Shown: positions 28,098 to 37,052 of the stretch, in pieces | Layout: every line of letters begins with the position of its first letter | Numbering within the stretch: position 1 is the stretch's first letter | NCBI RefSeq assembly: GCF_007830175.1 | Contig: NZ_VLKH01000001.1 | Location: 248,001 to 312,000, forward strand | Length of the DNA stretch: 64,000 bases | Direction of reading: 5' to 3' | Origin: Sedimentibacter saalensis | GTDB lineage: Bacteria > Bacillota > Clostridia > Tissierellales > Sedimentibacteraceae | Notes under the pieces: model-generated | Told to the model about the DNA's origin: nothing | What the model saw: only the letters and a program-made list of their open reading frames with translations | The model's database searches: none | Position numbers and translations under genes: made by a program

Positions 28098-29294
28098 TTA
28101 TTTTGTTGTTTTGCAGAGGGCTTCGGCTATTGCTGTTGCCTTGTCCAAGTCTTCTGTTTTTGGATTCCAGTTGCATTTTATTTCCGGTTCCACAACCTTG
28201 AATCCTGATTCTGTGAGTCTTTCTCTCAGCACCTTTGTTGACTCGCCGCTCCATCCGTAGCATCCGAATACTGCTGCTTCCTTGTTTTTAAACTTCAATT
28301 CTCTCAGGAATTCCAGCCATCCTCCTACTGAAGAAAGAATATTCTGTCCAACAGTTGGTGAACCTACTGCAATTGCCTTTGACTTGAATACTTCAGTCAT
28401 TATGTCATTCTTATCTGCATGAGAAATATTGAATATTTTAACTCTTGTATCTGGTGATATTTTTGATATTTCTGAAGCTATTTTATGTGCCAACTGCTTT
28501 GTGCCATCCCACATTGTATCATATGCAATTGTAATCTGGTCTTCCTGATATTCCTTTGACCATTCATAGTATTTATTCACTATTTGAAGCGGGTTATCTC
28601 TCCAGATTGCACCGTGGCTTGGTGCGATTATTTCTATTGGGAGATTCAAACCTACAACTTCTTCTACTTTCTTTGTAACCAGCGGTGAAAGAGGATTTAA
28701 AATATTTGCATAATACTTCATTGCTTCTTCCCACAATCTGCACTGGTCAGCCTTGTCATTGAAAAGTTCCTCTACTGCATAGTGCTGTCCAAAGGCATCA
28801 TTTGAAAACAATATGTTGTCTTCAGTCAAATATGTTGCCATGCTGTCCGGCCAATGAAGCATTCTCATTTCCACAAACACAAGCTTTTTACCATTTCCTA
28901 TATCGATGGAATCTCCGGTTTTTACAACTTTATAATTCCACTCTGGATGATGATACTGACCTGTCAATGATTTTACTGCGTTTGCTGTGCAATAAATGGG
29001 TGTATTCGGTATTTTTTCCATCAATGCAGGCAATGAACCGCTGTGGTCTATTTCTCCGTGATTCATTACAATGAAGTCTATTTTCTTTAAGTCGATTTCA
29101 GATTCAAGATTGTCCACAAATTCTGTTGAATGTGGCTTCCAGACAGTATCTATGAGCACTGTCTTTTCTTCTTGAATCAAGTATGCATTTTGACTTGAGC
29201 CGTTGTTTATGGAATAATCTGCTCCATGAAATGATTCCAGCTCCCAATCCATTTTTCCTACCCAATAAACATTGTTTTTTACTAGCTTTTTCAT
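28098..29294 (-). CDS. fprA: flavodiiron protein (FprA-type A flavoprotein)
   Basis: 398 residues. N-terminal metallo-beta-lactamase-like diiron domain with the iron ligands in NHGEIDHSGSL (HxExDH), MLHWPDS and SNDAFGQHY, then a flavodoxin domain (from about 250; FMN loop YDTMWDGT). Such enzymes reduce O2 to water and/or NO to N2O in anaerobes, fed by rubredoxin or F420. The gene is alone between the repeat array and a Crp/Fnr regulator on the same strand. A candidate Fnr box lies at -41.5 of its predicted start site. Confidence 0.95.
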   Translation of the reverse strand: MKKLVKNNVYWVGKMDWELESFHGADYSINNGSSQNAYLIQEEKTVLIDTVWKPHSTEFVDNLESEIDLKKIDFIVMNHGEIDHSGSLPALMEKIPNTPIYCTANAVKSLTGQYHHPEWNYKVVKTGDSIDIGNGKKLVFVEMRMLHWPDSMATYLTEDNILFSNDAFGQHYAVEELFNDKADQCRLWEEAMKYYANILNPLSPLVTKKVEEVVGLNLPIEIIAPSHGAIWRDNPLQIVNKYYEWSKEYQEDQITIAYDTMWDGTKQLAHKIASEISKISPDTRVKIFNISHADKNDIMTEVFKSKAIAVGSPTVGQNILSSVGGWLEFLRELKFKNKEAAVFGCYGWSGESTKVLRERLTESGFKVVEPEIKCNWNPKTEDLDKATAIAEALCKTTK

Positions 29295-29344
29295 ATTTTT
29301 CCTCCTAAGTTTTCACGAACATAATATTTCTTATTTATATCCCT

Positions 29345-29385
29345 ATTATAGTGAACATGGAAAAACGTAACTGTGATTTAAATCA
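29345..29385 (-). promoter_or_regulatory. Fnr-box-dependent promoter of fprA
   Basis: On the minus strand, palindrome ATGATTTAAATCAC (29373-29386) resembles the Fnr/Crp box TTGAT-N4-ATCAA. It lies upstream of a TATAAT box (29345-29350) that lacks a good -35. The predicted start is near 29338, so the palindrome is centred at about -41.5, the classical class II activator position. Confidence 0.6.
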
Positions 29386-29405
29386 TTTATTTTATATTTT
29401 TTTAT

Positions 29406-30092
29406 TTAATTTCTATTTTCATAAATTTCTCTCAGTGCTTCTTTATTGATGATTTTAATTTTCTTATGACCATCAAGCTGTATGCATCCTTCATCTTCAA
29501 GTTCATTGAGCTTCCTGCTTATGGTCTCCCTTGTAAGATTTATATAAGCTGCAATATCATCCCTGGACAATTCAATTAATTCTTTTTTTATGCGGGTATT
29601 TCTATATAGAAGAAAACCTGCAAGTCTTGATTTGGCATCATTGATGGATAAAAGCTCTATAAGTTCATTTGCCGAGGACAATTTGACGCCCACAACGTTG
29701 AGAAGTTTGACACCTACTTCTGGCCTGTTCATTATCATTTTCTGAATATCTTCTTGTGAGATGATGCATACCCCTGTGGGCTCCAATGCCACAGCATTAA
29801 CATCATACTTTCCTCCTCCGAAAATGTTCTGCTCTCCGTAAATATCACTTTCAACAAGGATGTCTGTCACATATTCTTTTCCATCCATGGAATAATGATT
29901 GAGCTTGACTCTTCCGTAACGCACAATGATGATTTTATCTGCCGGGTCTGATTCCCGGAATATGATATCACCCTTTTTGTAATCCAAATGCTCAGATTTA
30001 GATATGAGTGCATTATGTTCTTCAAAAGTAAGCATGCTAAAAAGTGCAATCTTTGATGTGCATAATCCGTTGAACTTGCAACTACATTCCAT
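29406..30092 (-). CDS. Crp/Fnr-family transcription regulator
   Basis: 228 residues: cyclic-nucleotide-binding fold (30-150), dimerisation helix (NVVGVKLSSANELIELLS) and a winged-helix domain with ELSRDDIAAYINLTRETISRKLNELEDEG. Three N-terminal cysteines (MECSCKFNGLC) plus a Cys in GVCIIS could hold a redox-sensitive iron-sulfur cluster, although spacing differs from E. coli FNR. It ends 111 bases before fprA, and the box in that gap makes fprA a likely target. An extended -10 (TGGTATAAT) lies upstream of the gene at 30137-30145. Confidence 0.9.
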   Translation of the reverse strand: MECSCKFNGLCTSKIALFSMLTFEEHNALISKSEHLDYKKGDIIFRESDPADKIIIVRYGRVKLNHYSMDGKEYVTDILVESDIYGEQNIFGGGKYDVNAVALEPTGVCIISQEDIQKMIMNRPEVGVKLLNVVGVKLSSANELIELLSINDAKSRLAGFLLYRNTRIKKELIELSRDDIAAYINLTRETISRKLNELEDEGCIQLDGHKKIKIINKEALREIYENRN

Positions 30093-30238
30093 ATTTTCAT
30101 CTCCGGTTAAATGTATGTCCTAAAACTACCATTATCATTATACCATATATTTCTATATTAATAACACTGTATTTTATGACATGTTTCATTTGCTCTGATT
30201 AATAAAGGCAGCAGTAACTTCGTTATTTGTATAATTTT

Positions 30239-30658
30239 TTACGCTTCATTAGAAACTTCAAGCACTTGTTTTGTTTTTTTGCTGAATTCAATATTTTCAT
30301 TGACAATACCTTCTATCTCCACAAGTTTTTCAGCTTCAACCTTTAGTAATTTTGTAACTCTCTCCATTGATTTTCTTTCGATTTCCGAGTATTGTCCGTC
30401 AGAATGACATATATTCACCAAATCGTACATGAGCTGTAGTTTTGTCTGTCTGTTTTTTATTCTTGAAAGGATATTCTTAAGTGCCTTTCCGTCTGCAACT
30501 TCTTCTGTCAGCATATTTACCTTGTCCATGGTAATTCCCATGCGGCTAGCAATATTCTTTAAGGCAGTTATCTCTTCTCCAGATATTACTCCATCGCATG
30601 ATACAATAAACATTATCGCCTGCAAGTAGCTATTCTTTTCTTCCTTACGCAAATTCAT
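30239..30658 (-). CDS. TerB-like protein
   Basis: 139 residues from ATG 30658, chosen for GGGGAG upstream; an earlier in-frame start has no site. All-helical TerB fold with IMFIVSCDGVISGEEITALKNIA and IVNENIEFS. The acidic helix-loop motifs (CDGVISGEE, HSDGQYSEIE) could bind metal. TerB-type proteins take part in tellurite and stress responses with unclear biochemistry. No ter operon partners are present. Confidence 0.75.
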   Translation of the reverse strand: MNLRKEEKNSYLQAIMFIVSCDGVISGEEITALKNIASRMGITMDKVNMLTEEVADGKALKNILSRIKNRQTKLQLMYDLVNICHSDGQYSEIERKSMERVTKLLKVEAEKLVEIEGIVNENIEFSKKTKQVLEVSNEA

Positions 30659-30874
30659 CTGAGGCTCCCCTTGATTGATTATTTCGATATTATTAATCAT
30701 AATATATATCGGCATTTTTGTATAATTTGTTAGTTTAAACAGAGATGTAAAAAGGTCCTCTTTTTATATTGGCTAACTCAGGTTCTGTAATCGTGAACAA
30801 CAGAAAGGAAAAACTAATAACACTTTTATACCAATAGCATAAAATACATTACTAATAATAAAGGAGTGATTTTT

Positions 30875-31207
30875 ATGCTACCAGCATATTTTGGCACCTT
30901 GACGCATACTGTATCTCCGGGAGATTCTCTCTTTAATATTGCAAAGAAGTACAACACAACAATAGAAAATATCTTGAAATTCAATGATATTCCCAATATA
31001 AACATGATTCGTACGGGACAGCAGATTATAGTTCCAATGTCGCCTCCGGAATCAATTCTCTACACCGTAAGACCGGGAGATTCCTTGTACAACATTGCAT
31101 TAAGGCATGGTACTTTCGTTGACAATTTAATCAGATTCAACTACCTTAACCCGCCATATATTATTTATCCGGGACAACAGTTGATAGTAACAGCGTCATT
31201 GAAATAA
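30875..31207 (+). CDS. double LysM-domain protein
   Basis: 110 residues made almost wholly of two LysM domains (HTVSPGDSLFNIAKKYNTT..., then YTVRPGDSLYNIALRHGTF...), which bind peptidoglycan glycan. No signal peptide or catalytic domain is seen, as in the spore-coat and SafA-like small LysM proteins of clostridia. ATG 30875 follows AAGGAG eight bases upstream. It is close to the SASP-like gene and may act in the spore. Confidence 0.8.
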   Translation: MLPAYFGTLTHTVSPGDSLFNIAKKYNTTIENILKFNDIPNINMIRTGQQIIVPMSPPESILYTVRPGDSLYNIALRHGTFVDNLIRFNYLNPPYIIYPGQQLIVTASLK

Positions 31208-31321
31208 ATTATTTTTCAAACAAAATTTAATATCACAATATTGTTACAATATGCTTATCGATGCATAATCCTGACTGTCAGGATAAAAATAATCATATCT
31301 TGAAAATAGAAAGGAAATATT

Positions 31322-31513
31322 ATGACTGAAAAAAATTCAATTGCACCGGAAGCTCGACAAGCATTGGCAGATTTTAAAATGGAAATGTCCAAGGAACTTG
31401 ATCCTGGCATTAAAAACAGTATGAGCCTTTCTGAGTATCCTATAGATATGAATGATCTGGATCCTGAAGATATAAGTCTGGACAATGAAATTCAAAACAG
31501 ATATCTGTTTTAA
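31322..31513 (+). CDS. divergent small acid-soluble spore protein (alpha/beta SASP-like)
   Basis: 63 residues. The first half, SIAPEARQALADFKMEMSKELD, matches the N-terminal helix of alpha/beta SASPs (PEAxQALxxFKxExAxELG), which coat spore DNA. The second half (acidic, DLDPEDISLDNE) lacks the usual second helix with its conserved motif. It may be a diverged or truncated member with altered DNA binding. Good AGAAAGGAAAT site upstream and a strong terminator right after it. Confidence 0.6.
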   Translation: MTEKNSIAPEARQALADFKMEMSKELDPGIKNSMSLSEYPIDMNDLDPEDISLDNEIQNRYLF

Positions 31514-31520
31514 AAAAACA

Positions 31521-31547
31521 AACATCCCGCGCATATGCACGGGATGT
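31521..31547 (+). terminator. terminator of the SASP-like gene
   Basis: AACATCCCG cgcatatgca CGGGATGTT stem followed by TTTTT. Confidence 0.9.
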
Positions 31548-31650
31548 TTTTGGAGAGGGTTTCATCTTTTTTATATCGGTCTTAATAATATGTTTATATT
31601 ATATATTATTGTCCTTAATTTTAGCTTAAACTTTTAATATTTCTTTTAAA

Positions 31651-31681
31651 ACAAATATCCCGTCATTGGCGGGATATTTGT
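31651..31681. terminator. orphan terminator-like hairpin
   Basis: ACAAATATCCCG tcattgg CGGGATATTTGT. Similar GC core to the preceding terminator, but no gene lies between the two. Confidence 0.6.
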
Positions 31682-32051
31682 CCTTGGGGGAGGAGTACAT
31701 TTATTTTAAAATCAGTAGATTGTAATTTTATATTTTATTATGTTAACTCATGTGTATTTGTATTGTTAACTTTTCTATATGATATTATTCTTATGTGTTG
31801 AAAAGATGTTGACAATATGATTGTTTCATGAAGCAGAAAAATTATAAAAAAAATACACCTTTTGGTGTATGATTCATCCGGAATTTCAGATTCATGGTAA
31901 GATATCATTTCATCGATACGTAGGGGCGGATCTTGTGTCCGCCCGGGGTTATTGATTTATTAAATGCGGGAGGACACGAGGTCCTCCCCTACGATCCGGG
32001 ATTTCAAATTCATCGCTAATTTCGGGGTTTTAATTTAAATTATTTTGAATA
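31682..32051. other. non-coding spacer with a family B repeat
   Basis: 370 bases of AT-rich DNA with no credible frame. The only structure seen is the composite family B repeat at 31919-31992. Confidence 0.6.
31919..31992. repeat. family B composite palindromic repeat
   Basis: Two adjoining palindromes: CGTAGGGGCGGATCTTGTGT plus CCGCCC, then GGGAGGACACGAGGTCCTCCC and CCTACG. The whole element has inverted CGTAGGGG/CCCCTACG ends. It is the reverse complement of the copy at 41028-41099. Confidence 0.85.
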
Positions 32052-32432
32052 TTATTTCAGTGGTGCGCCGCAGTTCGGGCAAAATTTAAAATCCTGTTCT
32101 GATTCAAATCCACAGCTGGGACAGGTATTCAAGCCGCAGTATCCCATGTGTACAGGCTGCATGTCTTCATCTCCCAGGTATATGTCTTCTCCTTGTCCAT
32201 GTTCAAGAAGCGCTGCTTTTTCCTTGTTTGTTACAAGGTAAAGACTGTTACAGCATGTTGTTTTAACGTATATTTTTTTGCTGAACTTGAAAACAGGTAT
32301 AAAAAATAAATTCAGCACATTACATTCCATGAATGCTTGGTATCGCCCGTACTTATTGCAGCAGCTGCACAATATTGTTTTGTTGAAATTAAGTTCCTTT
32401 CGTTGAGGATAAACTCCTGCCATAAAAAACAT
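32052..32432 (-). CDS. zinc-ribbon protein
   Basis: 126 residues with two zinc-finger regions: CSCC near the N-terminus and a C-terminal double-Cys ribbon (TCPSCGFESEQDFKFCPNCGAPLK). A short hydrophobic stretch (NLFFIPVFKFSKK) lies between. Proteins of this kind are common in clostridia with no assigned role. Start at 32432 behind GGTGATA; the ATG nine bases inside is an alternative. Confidence 0.65.
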   Translation of the reverse strand: MFFMAGVYPQRKELNFNKTILCSCCNKYGRYQAFMECNVLNLFFIPVFKFSKKIYVKTTCCNSLYLVTNKEKAALLEHGQGEDIYLGDEDMQPVHMGYCGLNTCPSCGFESEQDFKFCPNCGAPLK

Positions 32433-32759
32433 CTTATCACCATTTTCTTTTAGTTTGTTTATATTATATTGATTGTCGACATAATGTTCAAGTGTTTAAT
32501 TTGAAGTATTCAGAGAATTGTTTTGCTTCTTGTGAATCATCCTTTATAATATTATATACCACGAAATTAAAATAACTTGATATATACTTGCATGATTCAT
32601 TTATATTTAATGTTTTGAAAGCGTTTAAAAAGTGTTTGAAATGGATTTTATGTGTTTACTAAATTTTAAACAACAAATTATTTATTTAAACAAATTTATC
32701 AACAACAAAAAAAACACGTTGTTATAAAATTATATTAAATAAATAAGGAGGGTGAAGTA
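32433..32759. other. spacer upstream of the NhaC operon
   Basis: Very AT-rich, divergent between the zinc-ribbon gene and the NhaC operon. It holds AACAACGTGTT-type short inverted repeats (around 32700-32722) and no recognisable riboswitch. I could not assign a convincing promoter. Confidence 0.4.
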
Positions 32760-34190
32760 ATGGAGAATACTTCTAAAAAACCATCATTTGCGATATCGCT
32801 TTTGATAGTAGCATTTTTATTCGTAATTATAATTGTTCAGGTTTTTGTTGCAGGCAGTCCTGATATTCACATGACACTTGTGTTTTCAATTTCATTTGCA
32901 GTGGTTCTTCTGCTGGCTACAGGAACAAAATGGTCTTCTGTTGAAGATGGAATAATGCATGGCTGCAAAATAGCAACGGTTCCGATGCTGATATTGATGT
33001 TCATAGGAATGTTGATTCCGGCACTGATTGCATCAGGTACAATTCCGGCATTGATTTATTACGGACTTAAAATAATCAATCCAAAGGTATTTTTATTGAC
33101 TGCAGCTATAATATGCAGCATAGCGTCCATGTGCACAGGAAGCAGCTGGACTACAGGTGGAACATTCGGAGTTGCATTTATGGGAATAAGCATAGGCCTT
33201 GGAATACCTCCGGCTATTACAGCAGGAGCAGTTGTTTCAGGAGCTGTAATCGGAGATAAGCTGTCACCTTTGTCAGACTCAACAAATCTTGCAGCAGGTG
33301 TAAGTGAAGCGAACTTGTTTACTCATATAAAAAGTATGCTGTACACAACAGTTCCTGCGTTTATAATTTCACTTGTAATCTATACGCTGTTGGGCATGAA
33401 ATACAGTGCTTCAACAATAGACACCACTGCAGTTGATGCAATTCTTCAAGGAATTTCAGCTAATTTTAACGTAACCCCAATGTATGCACTGATAAGCCTG
33501 ATACCTCTTCTTTCTGTTATCATAATGGCTGTAAAAAAAGTTAACGCACTTGCAGCAATGGTTATTGCATCGTTAATAGCCATGGTTATCGCAATAGTTG
33601 CACAGGGTTACAGCATTCTTCAGATGATGTCATTCATGAACTATGGTTTTGGAATTGAAACAGGTGTTGCAGATGTTAATAAGCTTCTGAACAGAGGCGG
33701 TATTCAGGCAATGATGTGGACTGTGTCTCTTGGCTATCTGGGGCTTTCCTATGGAGGAATTCTTGAAAAAACAGGAACTTTGGAATCATTGCTCGACAAA
33801 ATGGCGGGGCTCACAAGAAGTGCAAGAAATCTCATCATTACACATATTATCTCTTCAATAGTTGTAAACTTCATTTCAGCAAGCCAATATGTTGCAATTA
33901 TTATACCCGGAAGAATGTATCTTCCTGCATATCAGAAGCTTGGCATAAGAAACGATGTTGCCTCAAGAACCTGCGAAGATTCAGGAACAGTGACATCACC
34001 GTTGGTTCCATGGGGGCTCTGTGGTGTATTCTTTACAGGAGCGTTGGGAGTAGGAACTATGGAATACCTTCCTTATGCTTTCCTTTGTTACCTTACTCCG
34101 ATAGTTGCAATAATCTATGCAACAACAGGAAAATTTATATGGAAAAACGAGGAAACATCTGATTCGACTGTTGAAAATATAGCAAAATAA
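32760..34190 (+). CDS. NhaC-family Na+/H+ (or amino acid) antiporter
   Basis: 476 residues, about eleven to twelve membrane segments. Family hallmarks include SMCTGSSWTTGGTFGVAF, SGAVIGDKLSPLSDSTNLA and, near the C-terminus, ASRTCEDSGTVTSPLVPWGLCG. NhaC relatives exchange Na+ for H+, or organic solutes such as malate/lactate or arginine/ornithine. The neighbours (peptidase, amidohydrolase) suggest uptake of an amide or amino-acid derivative. Good AAGGAGGGTG ribosome-binding site; it is first in a four-gene operon. Confidence 0.85.
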   Translation: MENTSKKPSFAISLLIVAFLFVIIIVQVFVAGSPDIHMTLVFSISFAVVLLLATGTKWSSVEDGIMHGCKIATVPMLILMFIGMLIPALIASGTIPALIYYGLKIINPKVFLLTAAIICSIASMCTGSSWTTGGTFGVAFMGISIGLGIPPAITAGAVVSGAVIGDKLSPLSDSTNLAAGVSEANLFTHIKSMLYTTVPAFIISLVIYTLLGMKYSASTIDTTAVDAILQGISANFNVTPMYALISLIPLLSVIIMAVKKVNALAAMVIASLIAMVIAIVAQGYSILQMMSFMNYGFGIETGVADVNKLLNRGGIQAMMWTVSLGYLGLSYGGILEKTGTLESLLDKMAGLTRSARNLIITHIISSIVVNFISASQYVAIIIPGRMYLPAYQKLGIRNDVASRTCEDSGTVTSPLVPWGLCGVFFTGALGVGTMEYLPYAFLCYLTPIVAIIYATTGKFIWKNEETSDSTVENIAK

Positions 34191-34211
34191 TCATGAAAGT
34201 AATGGTGTAAT

Positions 34212-35405
34212 ATGTATAAAATCGAAAAGGAACATACAACAAAATTGCTGATGAATCTTGTCTCTATTGACAGCCCGTATTTTGAAGAAGACAATGTCAT
34301 GGACTTTGTCTATGAATGGTTTATTCAAAACAATATGGAACCACTCATTCATGAATATCATGAAAAAAAAGTTACAGGATTTAAAGGAAAGAATATTGTT
34401 GTTAATTTAGAAGGAAAAAAGAGCGGACCCGTAATCTGCATAAACGGTCATCTGGATACGGTGAGACTGTGCAACGGTTGGACAGTAAATCCCAAAGGTG
34501 AAATTATCGGTGACAGACTTTACGGTGTAGGAGCTTTGGACATGAAATCCGGGTGTGCTTCAACCATGATTGCCTTAAAGGCATTCCACGAAAATCACAG
34601 TGATTTTAACGGCAAAATAATTGCTACATATGTGTCTGTGGAGGAAGGTCCATACGGAATGGGAACAAATTCCCTGATCGAAGATGGCTACCTGAACGAT
34701 GTTGACTTCTCAATTGTAACAGAGCCCAGTGCCGGTTTTACTGGCGAGAGTTTCCCTAACATATGTCTGGGAGCAAGGGGCGGATATGGTCTTGAGGTTG
34801 AGTTTTTTGGAGTATCTTCACATGCAGCAACTCCTGAAATGGGAATAAATGCAGTCAGCGATGCGTCTAAATTCATATGTGAACTTGAAAATATAGACTA
34901 CAAAAAAGATCCTCACCTTGGCAAAGGATCAGCATGTGTGGTGGCTGTGGAAAGTGACGGAGGAGCATGCAGTGTTCCTGATTACGCAAAGTTAAGACTG
35001 TTCTGGCACATAGTTGTTGGAGAAAGTGAAAAGACCATTACTGATGAAATAGAAAAAGCATTAAAAAGAGCAAACATACAATGCAGGTACAACATTAAAT
35101 TCAGAGAAGCACCTTCAGAAGGGTCCAAAGGATTTTTGCCATACACTATAACCGGAGAAGAACCGCTGGCTAAGGATTTTATGGAAACAATAAAAAATGT
35201 GTGCAAGACAGAACCAAGCGTTTCATATTTTCAAAGCATAGGAGATTTTAACTACCTGGGGTCTCGTCTGGGAGCACCGGCAGTAATATTCGGAGCAGCA
35301 GGAAGCAATTTTCATGGAATTGATGAGTATGCAGAATTAGAATCTGTTTTTAAAACTGCTGAAGTTATTTACGCTTTTCTTGAAAAAGTTTTGTGCAATC
35401 AGTGA
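34212..35405 (+). CDS. M20-family metallopeptidase/deacylase (ArgE/DapE-like)
   Basis: 397 residues. Dinuclear zinc ligands are visible in GHLDTV, GALDMKSG, VSVEEG (general base Glu), TEPS and the C-terminal FHGIDEY. The dimerisation lid (SSHAATPEMGINA) is present. M20 enzymes cleave acyl or peptide amides such as N-acetyl-ornithine, carboxypeptide or aminobenzoyl-glutamate substrates. It begins 21 bases after the antiporter, so the transported solute is a probable source of its substrate. Confidence 0.88.
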   Translation: MYKIEKEHTTKLLMNLVSIDSPYFEEDNVMDFVYEWFIQNNMEPLIHEYHEKKVTGFKGKNIVVNLEGKKSGPVICINGHLDTVRLCNGWTVNPKGEIIGDRLYGVGALDMKSGCASTMIALKAFHENHSDFNGKIIATYVSVEEGPYGMGTNSLIEDGYLNDVDFSIVTEPSAGFTGESFPNICLGARGGYGLEVEFFGVSSHAATPEMGINAVSDASKFICELENIDYKKDPHLGKGSACVVAVESDGGACSVPDYAKLRLFWHIVVGESEKTITDEIEKALKRANIQCRYNIKFREAPSEGSKGFLPYTITGEEPLAKDFMETIKNVCKTEPSVSYFQSIGDFNYLGSRLGAPAVIFGAAGSNFHGIDEYAELESVFKTAEVIYAFLEKVLCNQ

Positions 35406-35407
35406 TT

Positions 35408-35432
35408 AAGGGAGGCAGTAATCTGCCGCCCT
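35408..35432 (+). terminator. hairpin after the M20 gene
   Basis: AAGGG(A)GGCAG taat CTGCC(G)CCCTT, then TTATTGATG. Probably a partial terminator or attenuator inside the operon. Confidence 0.6.
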
Positions 35433-35502
35433 TTATTGATGTTAATCAATATATGTGCTATAATTTTGTTAGTATTGTAATGGATGCATTTGGAGGAGTA
35501 TG

Positions 35503-37038
35503 ATGCACGCTGATATTTTAATAAAAAACGGAAGTTGCATGACAATGGAAAATAAAGAAATAAAAAATTGGATTGCAATCTCTCAAAGCAGAATTATTGC
35601 TTTAGGTACAGGAAATGATTATGAAGATATTGTCCATGAGGACACAATAGTATTGGATGCAAAGGGATGTACTGTACTTCCTGGATTTATTGACAGTCAT
35701 TTTCATGTGGTGCAAACTGCCCTTAATTCTGTCAGCTTGGATTTAAGCGGTGTTATGACACATGCGGAAGTCGGTGAAAGAATTAGGGAAGCATCAAAAT
35801 CATTTATTGGTGACTACATCAGGGGAATTCGGCTTGAAGAAGGACAATTTGTTGAAAAAACATTTCCCGGGAGAAAGCTGCTGGACCAATATTGCAATGA
35901 TGTGCCTGTTGTACTCAACTCCCTGGAATATCAGGTAAGCATGCTCAACACCTGCGCAATGCTTTATTTTAAAATACCCTTTACTGCAGAGGGAATCGAA
36001 ACAGATGAAAAGCAAATGCCGACGGGCATATTCAGAAAGCAGGCCAATGCCATACTTCGTTCAAACATATTAAAAAACATATCTGATGAAGTACGAAAAA
36101 ATGCAGTTTCAGGAATCATGGAAACACTTCTGAAGAATGGAATAACAACCGTAAATGCAATGGAAGGCGGAACATTGTACAGTGACAAAGATGCAGATTT
36201 TGTGTTCGAAAACAGCAGAAATTTTCCAATTGACATGGAATTGTTTTATCAGACCATGGACATTGAAAAAATAAAATCCATGGGATTAAAAAGGCTGGGC
36301 GGATGTTTGTACATAGACGGAACTCTGGGAGCAAGGACGGCTGCATTGTCATTTGAATATGCAGACCGGCCGGGAACCATGGGAAGTCTTTGTTTCAATC
36401 AAATGGAAATAAATGATTTTGTACTGAATTGTTACAAAAACAACCTGCAGCTTGCATTGTACACCATAGGAGACAGAGCAATAGAAATTACACTTAATGC
36501 TCATGAAAATGCACTCTACCAAACAGGCATCACAGGCCTTCGTCACAGGCTTGAACATGCTGAGCTGGCTACTGACAGGCAGATTAGAAGAGCAAAAGAA
36601 CTTGGCATAATTTTTTCAATGCAGCCAACCTATGAATCATATTGGGGAGGACGAGGTAAAATGTATGAGCAGCGGCTTGGAGACAAATATACATTGTCAA
36701 ACCCCTTCAGAGAAATTATTGAAAAAGGTGTTGTAATATGCGGCGGCTCTGACAGCGACGTCACAGAACCAAGACCACTTCTTGGAATTCATTCGGCTGT
36801 GAATCATCCGGTCGAAGAGCACAGGGTTGATGTATACGAAGCATTGAAAATGTACACCTGCAACGGAGCCTATGGAATTTTTCAGGAAAAAGAAAAGGGT
36901 ATATTAAAGCCAGGATGTATTGCTGATGTAGTTATATTGGATGATGATATTCTTAAAAAAGCAAAGGATAAAATTGAAGAAATAAATGTATGTGTCACAA
37001 TAAAATCCGGAGAAATACTTTACAACAGTCTTGTGTAA
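35503..37038 (+). CDS. YtcJ-like metal-dependent amidohydrolase
   Basis: 511 residues. TIM-barrel amidohydrolase of the YtcJ type: metal ligands in PGFIDSHFHVV, a His in RHRLEHAEL and the Asp of CGGSDSDVTEPRPLLG, plus the flanking beta-sandwich halves (VLDAKGCTVLPG, GCIADVVILD). Members act on N-acyl or heterocyclic amides. Two adjoining ATGs exist; 35503 has better spacing to GGAGGAG than 35500. It follows the M20 gene and precedes the BTAD regulator by 14 bases. Confidence 0.85.
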   Translation: MHADILIKNGSCMTMENKEIKNWIAISQSRIIALGTGNDYEDIVHEDTIVLDAKGCTVLPGFIDSHFHVVQTALNSVSLDLSGVMTHAEVGERIREASKSFIGDYIRGIRLEEGQFVEKTFPGRKLLDQYCNDVPVVLNSLEYQVSMLNTCAMLYFKIPFTAEGIETDEKQMPTGIFRKQANAILRSNILKNISDEVRKNAVSGIMETLLKNGITTVNAMEGGTLYSDKDADFVFENSRNFPIDMELFYQTMDIEKIKSMGLKRLGGCLYIDGTLGARTAALSFEYADRPGTMGSLCFNQMEINDFVLNCYKNNLQLALYTIGDRAIEITLNAHENALYQTGITGLRHRLEHAELATDRQIRRAKELGIIFSMQPTYESYWGGRGKMYEQRLGDKYTLSNPFREIIEKGVVICGGSDSDVTEPRPLLGIHSAVNHPVEEHRVDVYEALKMYTCNGAYGIFQEKEKGILKPGCIADVVILDDDILKKAKDKIEEINVCVTIKSGEILYNSLV

Positions 37039-37052
37039 GATAGGATAATGAT

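Noticed and set aside
32573..32592. Sigma-54 promoter before the NhaC operon (TTGATATATACTTGCA)
   Set aside because: The -24 GG is missing; only the -12 half resembles the consensus.
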